This document shows positions 9,218-17,545 of a stretch of DNA of 64,000 nucleotides, in pieces (position 1 is the stretch's first letter; each line of letters starts with the position of its first letter). A model generated the notes under the pieces. That model did no database searches and was not told the DNA's origin. It was given only the letters and a program-made list of their open reading frames with translations. The position numbers and the translations under genes are program-made. The stretch is from JAJEFO01 sp022819605 (GTDB lineage: Bacteria > Pseudomonadota > Alphaproteobacteria > Rhodobacterales > Rhodobacteraceae), in the NCBI GenBank assembly GCA_965221545.1, contig OZ244901.1, positions 4,092,001 through 4,156,000 of the forward strand, read 5' to 3'.

Positions 9218-9757
9218 TTGGAGCGGGGCCACGCACTGGCGCTCGACATCGAGACGACACTGTCCCGCCTTCAGTCCCGCCCGAGGCACGCGTGCCCGCA
9301 CGTCTACCTTGCAGAGGGCGCGACCGGCCTTGAAGAGGAACGCAAACGCGGAAGCTACCTGGAAATAATCGAGCTGGCCGGCGGATGTCATGTGAAGGGG
9401 ATGCCGCGCCGGATCGGGTCGAGGCTCGCATTCGCGGTGGAACCCGAGATCATCATCACGAGGAACCGGGACTTCTGCGAATCGGTCTGGCAGGACCCGC
9501 TGTGGGCAGACGTTCCGGCAGTCCGTGACCGGCAGGTCTGTCTCTCTCCCGCAAATCCCTTCAACTGGATGGGTCATCTACCCTCGGTCAATCGGGTCAT
9601 GGGTCTGAAATGGCTGGCAGGACTGTTCCATCCGGATGCCTGGCAGGGCAATCTTCGTGCCGAGACTGAGCATTTCTACAGCCTTTGGTACCATGTCGAA
9701 TTGACCGATGCCGAGATCGAAGCTCTGCTCGAACGTGCGCACCACCGTCCGCATTGA
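9218..9757 (+). pseudogene. 5'-truncated iron-complex ABC transporter binding protein
   Basis: The 179 readable residues match only the C-terminal half of a BtuF/FepB-like binding protein: a VYLAEGATGLE segment, EIIELAGG, then DRQVCLSPANPFNWMG and RVMGLKWLAGLFHPD near the end. The usual N-terminal lobe, signal peptide and lipobox are missing. The 110 bases back to the preceding lipoprotein gene do not contain them in any frame I could read. No permease or ATPase gene is next to it. It is interpreted as a decayed remnant of a siderophore, haem or molybdate-type uptake operon. Confidence 0.65.
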
Positions 9758-9876
9758 CGGCGCACCATCCGGTGATGCCATCGCCGGGTCACCCGCGATT
9801 CCGGGTCTGCCACACCCAGGACGGCTGGTCGTGTCGACTCAAGCCCTGGCCAATGGCCGAAAGTCCGAAACGTTGC

Positions 9877-10614
9877 TCAGCCGCGACCGATATAGGGCAT
9901 CCCGGTCGCCATCACGGTGATGAACTGGACGTTCGCGTCCAGCGGTAACTCGCACATCTGCAGAACCGACCGCGCGACGTGACCGACGTCCATCGTCGGT
10001 TCCGGCTTCAGGCTGCCGTCCGCCTGGGGGCGACCCGCCGCCATGTCCTCGGTCATCTCGGTCAGCGCGTTCCCGATGTCAATCTGCCCGCAGGCGATGT
10101 CGAATGCGCGCCCGTCCAGGGACAGGCTCCGCGTCAGCCCGGTCACCGCGTGCTTGGTGGCCGTGTAAGGCACCGAGCGCCAGCGCGGAACGTAGGCCGA
10201 CACCGAGCCGTTGTTGACGATGCGCCCGCCACGGGGAGACTGGGCGCGCATGTGCCTGAACGCCGCGCGGGCGCAATTGAACATCCCCGTCAGGTTCACG
10301 GCAAGCACGCTCTCCCAGGTCTCGTCGTCGATCTCGTCGATCGGAACGGCCGGGCTTCCCCGGCCGGCATTGTTGAACAGCGCATCGATCCGGCCCGTCC
10401 TTTCGGCAAGACCGGCAAAGGCGGCATCGACGGCGCCGCTGTCCGAAACGTCCGCGACAAGCGGCACCGCCTCGCTTCGGCCCTCGCAGAGCCGGGCCAG
10501 CTTGTCGGCGTTCCGCGCCAGGCAGCCCACGGTCCAGCCCGCTTCCAGGAACGTCTCTGCCGTTGCCTTGCCGATTCCCTGGCTTGCGCCGGTGATGATG
10601 ATGGTCCTGCTCAT
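9877..10614 (-). CDS. Short-chain dehydrogenase/reductase
   Basis: A classical SDR of about 245 residues. TGASQGIG near residue 7 is the NAD(P)-binding glycine motif, NNAGRG near residue 86 is the NNAG element, and a serine followed by YTATK (near 153-157) supplies the Ser-Tyr-Lys catalytic set. The start at 10614 is chosen because GGGGAAGG lies just upstream and the Rossmann strand begins at residue 3. It stands alone between unrelated genes, so the substrate is unknown. The C terminus (QFITVMATGMPYIGRG) is typical of SDRs acting on small alcohols or ketones. Confidence 0.85.
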   Translation of the reverse strand: MSRTIIITGASQGIGKATAETFLEAGWTVGCLARNADKLARLCEGRSEAVPLVADVSDSGAVDAAFAGLAERTGRIDALFNNAGRGSPAVPIDEIDDETWESVLAVNLTGMFNCARAAFRHMRAQSPRGGRIVNNGSVSAYVPRWRSVPYTATKHAVTGLTRSLSLDGRAFDIACGQIDIGNALTEMTEDMAAGRPQADGSLKPEPTMDVGHVARSVLQMCELPLDANVQFITVMATGMPYIGRG

Positions 10615-10895
10615 GAGCGCCTTCCCCCTGCTGGCGATTTCTCCCCCTCGCGGGGACGAAGTCATTTCTCGCGCGCCGTTTCAACCGCTGCCGCGTCCTG
10701 CTTCCCCTCGTACCGGCACTCCGCGATCACGTCCACAAGCCCCTGCTCGTACGTCGGCCCGGCCTTCGCGTGCGTGCTGGGTTCGACCGGCCCGGGAACG
10801 GGCTGCCCAACAGGCTGATCAAGCCAATTCCCCTGCCCGGCAGCCAGGTCCTCTGCTCTCCCCTTGCGGGAGCCACTCGATCCGCTGCCTCCGGT

Positions 10896-12425
10896 TCAAG
10901 TCTCCTCCTCCGCCGAAAGCGTGAACGGTGCCGCCCGCCTCTCCATGTCGCTGGTTCCAAGAGGCGCTGCGGGCTTCCTCATCCTGTAACGCGTCACCCA
11001 GTGCAGCCGCTCCTCCGCCCGCGTGATCGCCACGTAGGCCAAGCGCTTCCAGAGCGGAATTCCGGCCTCCATGCGCTCGGAGCGGTACGCGGCGTAAAGA
11101 TCGGGTGCAAAGACCTGCACGTCCTTCCATTGCGAACCCTGCGCCTTGTGGATCGTCACCGCCGCGCCGTGCAGGAACGCGGCACCCATTTGCGCCGCCG
11201 TAACGATGTTCGGCTCGTCTTGCCCCGGCATCTCGATCTTGATGATCGATGCCACGGACACCTGGGGCTCCGCCGCCCCGATCACGTGCACGCGCGCAAA
11301 CCCGGAGCGGTCACCGCGGCCAAGAAAAATAGCCTGGGCGCCCTTGATCAGGCCTTTGGCCTCAAGGTCGAGCCGCTTCATCCGATGCTTGAATGGCAAC
11401 TCCATCCCGTCGCAGATCAGGGGCTCGCCGGGAAGGAGCTGGTCCTGCGGCGCATCGTGAGCGGACCGGAACGCATGGACCAGGCGAATTCTCGTCGCGT
11501 TTCGCCAGACGAGCACGGGAGACCGCGCCATCAGCGTGGCATCGACGCGGGAGGCAAGCACCACACGGCTGTCATTCCCAGCGACGTCTTCGACCATGCG
11601 CTCGAAACCCTCGAAGGTCAGTTCCTCGTCAGCCAGGGCATGGGCCAGTTCGAGCACGGGATTGTTCACGTCCTGGCGATGGATGCGGCTGAGGGAAAGC
11701 TTCTGGGGCTCGGGAAGGGCATCAAAGACCATTTCGCCAGACTGGCTCACGGGTGCGAGCTGGGCCGGGTCGCCAAACACCACGAGCGTCGGGAAGATCT
11801 CCTGCAGGTCCTTGAATTGCTCCGCATCAAGCATGGACGCCTCGTCCACGAACCCGATGTCCAGCGGATCGTCGCGCCGCTCCCAACCCTTGATGAAGTC
11901 CGAACCCTTCACGCCCGCGACGGCCATTGCTCCCGGAATCGAGGGCTGCTTCTTGTAGAACTCTGCCGCCCGATCCAGCGCCTCCTCCGTCACCGCCTCG
12001 GTCTTGGGCTTCTTGCGATTGCCCGCGAGCCACTCGGCGATCTTCTCGTATTCCGGGTCGTAGACCGGCGTGTAGAGAATTCGGTGAATCGTCGTTGCCT
12101 GCACGTCGTGCGACCGCAGAACGCTCGCCGCCTTGTTCGTCGGCGCGAGAACCGCCAGCGTGCGAGCGTTCCTAGCCCGCCGCCCCTCGTAGTCGCCGCC
12201 GACGGTCTCCACTCCGGCGTCGGAAAGGGATTCGGCGAGACGCGCCAGCAACAGCGTCTTGCCCGATCCGGCCTTGCCGATCACGGCCACCACGTTCCGC
12301 TTGCCGCGCGGGCGTCGCTTCGCGACCGCCTTCTCCATGTTGACGCCGGCAGCCAGCATCACCTCCGCGATGCGATCAAAGGCCTCTGCCTGATCCTCGG
12401 AAAACTCTGCAGCGGGAAGCGACAT
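10896..12425 (-). CDS. RecD-like superfamily 1 DNA helicase
   Basis: About 509 residues. The Walker A motif GKAGSGKT lies near residue 51, a DEAS-type Walker B (FVDEASMLD) near 185, and the C-terminal UvrD_C_2 signature TIHKAQGSQWKDV plus AYVAITRAEERLHW lies near 435-485. This is the layout of stand-alone RecD/Pif1-type helicases. Translation is taken from the ATG at 12425 (MSLPAAEFSEDQ), because sequence before it is low-complexity and the conserved EDQ (Q-motif-like) start follows directly. It probably unwinds DNA 5'-3' in repair or recombination. It is flanked by metabolic genes, and nothing suggests a defence operon. Confidence 0.8.
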   Translation of the reverse strand: MSLPAAEFSEDQAEAFDRIAEVMLAAGVNMEKAVAKRRPRGKRNVVAVIGKAGSGKTLLLARLAESLSDAGVETVGGDYEGRRARNARTLAVLAPTNKAASVLRSHDVQATTIHRILYTPVYDPEYEKIAEWLAGNRKKPKTEAVTEEALDRAAEFYKKQPSIPGAMAVAGVKGSDFIKGWERRDDPLDIGFVDEASMLDAEQFKDLQEIFPTLVVFGDPAQLAPVSQSGEMVFDALPEPQKLSLSRIHRQDVNNPVLELAHALADEELTFEGFERMVEDVAGNDSRVVLASRVDATLMARSPVLVWRNATRIRLVHAFRSAHDAPQDQLLPGEPLICDGMELPFKHRMKRLDLEAKGLIKGAQAIFLGRGDRSGFARVHVIGAAEPQVSVASIIKIEMPGQDEPNIVTAAQMGAAFLHGAAVTIHKAQGSQWKDVQVFAPDLYAAYRSERMEAGIPLWKRLAYVAITRAEERLHWVTRYRMRKPAAPLGTSDMERRAAPFTLSAEEET

Positions 12426-12734
12426 GGGGTGCGTAGCTACCCCGGACGCCACGGGTTTGCCAGAGGCAGGTAACGGGGCCCGTGCTGTCGGCTGCAAGGT
12501 GCCGGATTGCGAGAACCTCAGCCGCAATCCGGTCAAGTCGCGAGAAGTCTGCCCCGGAACTCGCTCCCCGCCGCGCGCCCGTCCCCTTGATGGTCCCGTG
12601 CAATTGTGTCAGCAAGGGACCATGAATGATCCGGCACCGTGCATGGCGGAACGCTTCCGTTCACGGCGGCCAGATGCCGGGTGCCGTCCGGCGCGGGACA
12701 TCGGGGCCGGACGGGCGAGAACGAGGAGCGCGAA

Positions 12735-13322
12735 TTGAAGCTGCTGCACTGGCTCTTGCTTCCGTTTCAGACCTTCAACGAATTCGTGCTGCAGCTCGGC
12801 CGAGCCGTGGCGATCGTCGCGATCGCGCTGATGGTCATTGCCATCCTGATCCAGGTCTTCTTCCGCTACGTCCTGAACAACCCCCTGCCCTGGCCCGACG
12901 AGGCCGCGCGCTTCGCCATGCTCTGGATGACCGGCCTGATCGCGCCCCTGGCCTATCGCCGAGGCGGATTCGTCGCCATCGACATGCTGGTCCGCGCCCT
13001 TCCCGAACGCGCTGCCGCCCTGCTCTCCCTGCTTCTCCTGACCATCGCCGGAACCGTTCTTGGCTGGGGCATCGACATTGGCCTGGGCGAGGTCACGGGC
13101 TTCATGTCGCGCGCCAAGACGGCTTCGCTCTACTACGTCAACCTGGACCTGGAGTGGGTGAAGGTTCCGCGCCAGTGGATGATGATGTCGTTCTTCGTCG
13201 GCGTCGTCCTGCTGTTCGTCGTGAACGTCGAGCTGTTCCTTCGCTCGCTCATCACGGTCCTCGGCGGCAGGGACGACCTGGCCGACCTCGGGCCGCCCGA
13301 AGACGAGATCATGGCTGAGTAG
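12735..13322 (+). CDS. dctQ: TRAP transporter small permease (second cluster)
   Basis: About 195 residues with four membrane segments and the DctQ phrase VFFRYVLNNPLPWPDEAARF near residue 40. The TTG at 12735 is chosen because GAGGAG lies nine bases upstream and the hydrophobic N terminus begins there; the longer in-frame extension to 12639 is Arg/Gly-rich and unlike the family. It is followed after 8 bases by the large permease and then a binding protein (Q-M-P order, unlike the Q-P-M order of the first cluster). Confidence 0.85.
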   Translation: MKLLHWLLLPFQTFNEFVLQLGRAVAIVAIALMVIAILIQVFFRYVLNNPLPWPDEAARFAMLWMTGLIAPLAYRRGGFVAIDMLVRALPERAAALLSLLLLTIAGTVLGWGIDIGLGEVTGFMSRAKTASLYYVNLDLEWVKVPRQWMMMSFFVGVVLLFVVNVELFLRSLITVLGGRDDLADLGPPEDEIMAE

Positions 13323-13330
13323 GGCGCGGC

Positions 13331-14806
13331 ATGCTGATCTGGTTCCTCCCTGCCTTCCTGCTGTTCCTGGCGATCGGGCTCCCGGTCTTCTTCGGGCTGA
13401 TCGCCGCACCCGGCATCCTGCTCTGGCTCGCAGGTCAGGAAAAGGACATCTCGCTGCTCTACCGCAACGTCTACAACGGCATGGACAGCTTCCCGCTCAT
13501 GGCCATCCCGTTCTTCATGCTGGCCGGGGAGCTGATGAACAGGGGCGGCATAACCATCAGGATCGTCGAGTTTTCGCAGGCGCTCATCGGGCATCTCCGG
13601 GGCGGCCTGGCGCAGGTCAACATCCTGTCTTCCATCATGTTCGCCGGCCTTTCCGGCTCGGCCGTGGCGGACACCTCGGCGCTCGGCTCGATGCTGATTC
13701 CGGCAATGGAGAAGGAGGGCTACACGCGCCGCTTCGCCGCCGCGATCACCGCCGCCTCGTCGGTCATCGGCCCGATCATCCCGCCGTCGGGCATCATGAT
13801 CATCTATGCCTACGTGATGGGCGAATCCGTGGCCGCCCTCTTCCTCGCGGGCATCGTGCCCGGCATCCTCGTGGGCGTCGGGCTGATGTTCATGGTCCGG
13901 GCAGTCGCCGACCGCTACGAACTGCCGCCCGCGAGACGCGTCGTGACGACCGGCGTCGAGCTCGGACGCACGGAATACTGGTTCTCCTTCGTCATCGTCC
14001 GCCTCAACATCGGCTGGCTCCTTGCCCAGCTCGTGCCTCTCGGCGAAGCGCCGACCGCCCTCGCCGAATGGCTGGCACTCGGTGCCGGCTTCCTAGTGGC
14101 GCACGGGTTCATGCTCGGGCTGCGACGCGCCGTGTCCAGCGACTTCCGCATGGTCTGCAAGCGCGCCGTCGTGCCGATGCAGACGCCGATCCTGATCCTG
14201 GGCGGAATTCTCGCGGGCGTCTTCACGCCGACCGAGGCCGCCGCAGTCGCGGTGGCCTACGCGATAATCGTGGCGTTCCTGATCCTGCGCACGATGACAA
14301 TCCGGGACCTGCCGGACGTGCTGGCGCGCGCGGCAATGACCAGCGCCGTCATCCTGCTCCTCGTCGGCGCCGCGCTGGCATTCAAGACGGTTGTGTCCCT
14401 GAGCTACGCGCCGCAGATCCTCGCCGACTTCATCCTCGGCCTTTCCGAGAACCCGCTGATCCTGCTGTTCCTGATCAACCTGCTTCTCTTCGTCGTGGGC
14501 ATGTTCCTGGATGCGGGCCCTGCGATCATCATTCTCGGACCCATCCTCGGTCCGGTCTTCGTCGACCTCGGCGTGCACCCGGTGCACTTCGCGATCATCA
14601 TGAGCGTCAACCTGACGGTCGGTCTCGCGACGCCGCCAATGGGCCTCGTCCTGTTCGTGGCCTCGTCCGTCTCCGGCGAGCGCGTCGAGACCATTGCGAA
14701 GTCGATTCTGCCCTTCCTCGCCATCGAGATTGTGGTCATCTTCCTGATAACCTACATTCCGGCGATTTCCATGACGGTCCCGCGGTTGACCGGGTTCGTC
14801 CAATGA
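13331..14806 (+). CDS. dctM: TRAP transporter large permease (second cluster)
   Basis: A 491-residue multi-spanning permease of the DctM family. Landmarks are FLAIGLPVFFGLIAAPGILL near the N terminus, MAIPFFMLAGELMNRGG near residue 57, SSVIGPIIPPSGIMIIYAY near residue 150 and NLTVGLATPPMGLVLFV near residue 428. It is longer than the 435-residue paralogue because of an extra central stretch around residues 205-265, a TRAP variant known from other DctM proteins. It would import an organic acid or similar ligand with the small permease upstream and the binding protein downstream. Confidence 0.9.
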   Translation: MLIWFLPAFLLFLAIGLPVFFGLIAAPGILLWLAGQEKDISLLYRNVYNGMDSFPLMAIPFFMLAGELMNRGGITIRIVEFSQALIGHLRGGLAQVNILSSIMFAGLSGSAVADTSALGSMLIPAMEKEGYTRRFAAAITAASSVIGPIIPPSGIMIIYAYVMGESVAALFLAGIVPGILVGVGLMFMVRAVADRYELPPARRVVTTGVELGRTEYWFSFVIVRLNIGWLLAQLVPLGEAPTALAEWLALGAGFLVAHGFMLGLRRAVSSDFRMVCKRAVVPMQTPILILGGILAGVFTPTEAAAVAVAYAIIVAFLILRTMTIRDLPDVLARAAMTSAVILLLVGAALAFKTVVSLSYAPQILADFILGLSENPLILLFLINLLLFVVGMFLDAGPAIIILGPILGPVFVDLGVHPVHFAIIMSVNLTVGLATPPMGLVLFVASSVSGERVETIAKSILPFLAIEIVVIFLITYIPAISMTVPRLTGFVQ

Positions 14807-14871
14807 CAGCCCTCGGTTGACCGGGCTCGTTCAATGACGTCTAAGTCAGCAGATCACAAGGAGGTAAGAAA

Positions 14872-15936
14872 ATGCTGAAACACCTGACCATCGCCGCCTT
14901 TGCAGCGGCACTGTCCCTCGGCTCGGCGATCGCGGTTTCCGCCGAGACCATCAAGCTGAGGGCGACAGCGAACTCGAACGAGAACGACGAGGACTATGAC
15001 GGCCTCGTGGTCTTCAAGAACTACGTCGAACAGGCGTCGAACGGCGCCATCGAGGTCGAGCTGTTCATAGGCACGCAGCTCTGCTCCAACGGTTCGGAAT
15101 GCCTTGCCGGCATTGCCGACGGCAACATCGACATCGTGATCCAGACTTCGGGCGGCACGGCCAACATCTTCCCGTTCGTGCAGGTCCTCGACCTGCCCTA
15201 CCTGATGTCCGACGACCGGGTGGCCGAGGCGGTGCTCGCGAACGGATCTCCCTTCGTGCAGACGATGCAGGACATGGTGGCCGAGACTTCCGACGGTGCG
15301 GTGCGGCTCATGACGATCGGGAACACCGGCGGCTGGCGCAACTTCGCCAACACCCAGCGGCGCGTCACGCAGCCATCCGACATGGAAGGGCTGAAGATCC
15401 GCACGGTCGTCGCCGACCTGCCGCAGGAGCTCGTCAAGGCACTCGGCGCTTCGCCGACGCCGATTCCGTGGCCGGAACTCTTCACGTCGTTCCAGACCGG
15501 CGTCGTCGAGGGTTCCAAGAACGGCATCACCGACATCATGAACATGAAGTTCCCGGATGCCGGGCTGCAGTACGTCACGCTTGACGGCCACGCCTACATG
15601 GGCGCCTTGTGGTTCATGAACAACGACAGGTTCATGTCGCTTGACCCGGCCCTGCGCAACGTCGTCTCCGACGGGTTCTACGCGCTGCAGCAAGCCACGT
15701 TCGCAAGCCCCAAGCGCAAGTCGATCCAGGCCTACCAGGACTTCCAGGCCGGCGGCGGTGACATCTACGTGCCGACACCCGGCGAGAAGGCGATGTTCAA
15801 GGAATCCGCGTCGCCGGTCTATGACTGGTTCAAGTCCAACGTGGACGGCGGAGCCCGCATCTACGACGCGCTTGTCGCGGCCGTTGCCGATGTCGAGGCA
15901 GAAATCGACAAGGTACGGATGGCCGACACGCAGTAG
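14872..15936 (+). CDS. dctP: TRAP transporter substrate-binding protein (second cluster)
   Basis: A 354-residue periplasmic protein with a clear signal peptide (MLKHLTIAAFAAALSLGSA, cleavage near residue 24 before ETIKLR). DctP hallmarks are NTGGWRNFAN, MEGLKIRTV (the conserved ligand-arginine region, near 170-180) and PTPIPWPELFTSFQTGVVEG near 203. AAGGAGGT lies just upstream of the ATG. It ends the second TRAP operon, and an intrinsic terminator follows at 15958-15988. A 2-oxoglutarate-dependent dioxygenase gene is next on the same strand but has its own transcription start after the terminator. The ligand is unknown. Confidence 0.9.
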   Translation: MLKHLTIAAFAAALSLGSAIAVSAETIKLRATANSNENDEDYDGLVVFKNYVEQASNGAIEVELFIGTQLCSNGSECLAGIADGNIDIVIQTSGGTANIFPFVQVLDLPYLMSDDRVAEAVLANGSPFVQTMQDMVAETSDGAVRLMTIGNTGGWRNFANTQRRVTQPSDMEGLKIRTVVADLPQELVKALGASPTPIPWPELFTSFQTGVVEGSKNGITDIMNMKFPDAGLQYVTLDGHAYMGALWFMNNDRFMSLDPALRNVVSDGFYALQQATFASPKRKSIQAYQDFQAGGGDIYVPTPGEKAMFKESASPVYDWFKSNVDGGARIYDALVAAVADVEAEIDKVRMADTQ

Positions 15937-15957
15937 GCGTTCGCCACCAGGAAATTT

Positions 15958-15988
15958 CGGCCGCCCCGCTTTGGGGCGGCCGTTTTTT
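15958..15988 (+). terminator. Intrinsic terminator of the second TRAP operon
   Basis: A perfect 10-bp GC stem (CGGCCGCCCC / GGGGCGGCCG) with a GCTTT loop, followed by six T residues, 22 bases after the binding-protein stop codon. Confidence 0.92.
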
Positions 15989-16197
15989 CAGAGCCACGGA
16001 AGAGACGCCGTCACGGCGATGCGCAACCGCTCGCGAGTCCGGGAACCGTGCGGCATCGCGGGTCTCCGTTCCAGTTGAAGCTGCGCATCCCCTCGAGCGG
16101 GGCGAACCGGTTGCGCGGCCAGGCAATTCCATGATTGCACGGGCAGCACATGTGCTATGCTGCGCGAGAGGAAACTTCCAGAATCGGGAACAAGGCC

Positions 16198-16899
16198 ATG
16201 TCCGAATCCTTTGACAGCCAGGGCTATCTCGTGTTTGCCGACGCCCTCTCCGGCGACGATCTCGGCATGCTTCGCGATGTCTGCGACAGGTTGCTCGAGG
16301 AGCCGGCGCAGGATGGGGGCGCGGGCCTGCACAACATCGGTCTCGGCAACGCGCGCCGGTTCCTGCGGCATCGTCATGCGGACTTCCCGGCACTGGACGA
16401 ATTCGTCACGTCCGAGAAGATCGACCGGATCGTCCGCCCGTGCCTGGGATCCGATTCGGTGCTGTTCAACGAGCAATTCGTGGTCAAGGGCGCGGGGAAA
16501 GGCGCGAGCTTCGCCTGGCACCAGGACTCCGCCTATGTCGGCTTCGACCACAAGCCCTACCTCACCGTCTGGATCGCGCTCGACGACACGACCGAGGAGA
16601 ACGGCTGCGTCTACCTACTCCCGCGCAACCTGGAGACGGATCCGGGCATCGACGAGCATGAATGGCAGGAGGAGTCGAAGGAACTGAACGGCTATTTCGG
16701 GGACGATCCCGGCAGACCCATGGTCTGCCCGGCGGGCACCGTGGTCGCGTTCTCGAGCAGGACCCTCCACCGCTCGGGCCCCAACGGCACCGACAGGCCG
16801 CGCCGCGCCTATATCGCGCAGTATTCGGTCGAACCGATCCGCAACCCGGAGTCCGGCGAACTCAAGCGCTTCGCCAAGCCCGTCAGGCGTGCCGCCTGA
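16198..16899 (+). CDS. Phytanoyl-CoA dioxygenase family protein
   Basis: A 233-residue Fe(II)/2-oxoglutarate oxygenase. The iron ligands are visible as H-x-D in FAWHQDSAYVG near residue 108 and the distal histidine in FSSRTLHRSGPN near residue 188, with the arginine that binds 2-oxoglutarate about ten residues later. Bacterial PhyH proteins hydroxylate varied small molecules (e.g. ectoine, phosphonates, halogenated or methylated compounds), so the substrate is open. The start at 16198 is chosen over an in-frame ATG at 16135 because the domain begins at once (FDSQGYLVF). It lies just after a TRAP operon terminator, so a shared substrate is possible but not shown. Confidence 0.8.
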   Translation: MSESFDSQGYLVFADALSGDDLGMLRDVCDRLLEEPAQDGGAGLHNIGLGNARRFLRHRHADFPALDEFVTSEKIDRIVRPCLGSDSVLFNEQFVVKGAGKGASFAWHQDSAYVGFDHKPYLTVWIALDDTTEENGCVYLLPRNLETDPGIDEHEWQEESKELNGYFGDDPGRPMVCPAGTVVAFSSRTLHRSGPNGTDRPRRAYIAQYSVEPIRNPESGELKRFAKPVRRAA

Positions 16900-17032
16900 C
16901 CGTTTCCATGTCGGCAGCCGCTTGCGGCAACGCCCCGAACCGGTGCGAAGATCCGGCCTTCGGGCTCAATGCAGGTCCGGCGCCAGTTCTCCGCCCGGCT
17001 CTCTGCAGGGCATGGCACGTGTCACGGCCAGG

Positions 17033-17545
17033 TCAGCGGAACGGGTAGAGCCAGACGCGGTAGTCGTCGACAAGCGCATGGGCATGATCGATCTGTTCCT
17101 GCGTCATCTTCTTCCGGACCTCTTCAAGGCTGATCGCGGCATCGGGATCGCCGCCGATCGCGCTCAGGACGTACCACATGTAGGCCCGCACGAGATCGGG
17201 CGCGGTGAGGCCGGTCCCGACCTCGTAGTACCATCCGACGCCGGACTGGGCACCGGCGTGACCCTTCATCGCCGCGCGCAGGTACCATTCGAACGCCCTG
17301 ACCTCGTCCTTCTCGACACCGAGCCCCAAGGCATACATGACGCCGATCAGTTCCTCGGCCTCGGCGTTGCCCGACCGCGCAGCAGGCCAAAGCGCCGCGC
17401 GCGCCTCCTCGAATCGGCCGGCTTCCATCAGGTCACGCGCCTCTTCGAGTTCGGCCGCTGCCGGATGCCCGAACCCAAGCAAGATCAGCGCCGCAAACAT
17501 GCCGATCCGGCCTCGACCTCCTGCAAACATGCGTCTCGCTTTCAT
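17033..17545 (-). CDS. Secreted Sel1-repeat (TPR-like) protein
   Basis: 170 residues. An N-terminal signal peptide ends in HPAAAELEEA near residue 31. Several Sel1-like helical repeats follow, each with the A-x-x-x-G-x-A-E/G-A pattern: LMEAGRFEEARAALWPAARSG, LGLGVEKDEVRAFEWYLRAA, and GTGLTAPDLVRAYMWYVLSA. Such proteins are periplasmic scaffolds for protein contacts. GAGGA lies seven bases before the ATG at 17545. The gene is divergent from, and as annotated overlaps, the dihaem peroxidase gene start. Confidence 0.8.
   Translation of the reverse strand: MKARRMFAGGRGRIGMFAALILLGFGHPAAAELEEARDLMEAGRFEEARAALWPAARSGNAEAEELIGVMYALGLGVEKDEVRAFEWYLRAAMKGHAGAQSGVGWYYEVGTGLTAPDLVRAYMWYVLSAIGGDPDAAISLEEVRKKMTQEQIDHAHALVDDYRVWLYPFR

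Noticed and set aside
10770..12473. Long open frame (567 codons) on the + strand
   Set aside because: It is antisense to the RecD-like helicase and has Arg/Leu/His-rich composition with no family motifs; a GC-rich mirror frame.
16889..17464. 5' extension of the peroxidase frame back to 16889
   Set aside because: It runs antisense through the Sel1 gene and precedes the signal peptide; not part of the protein.
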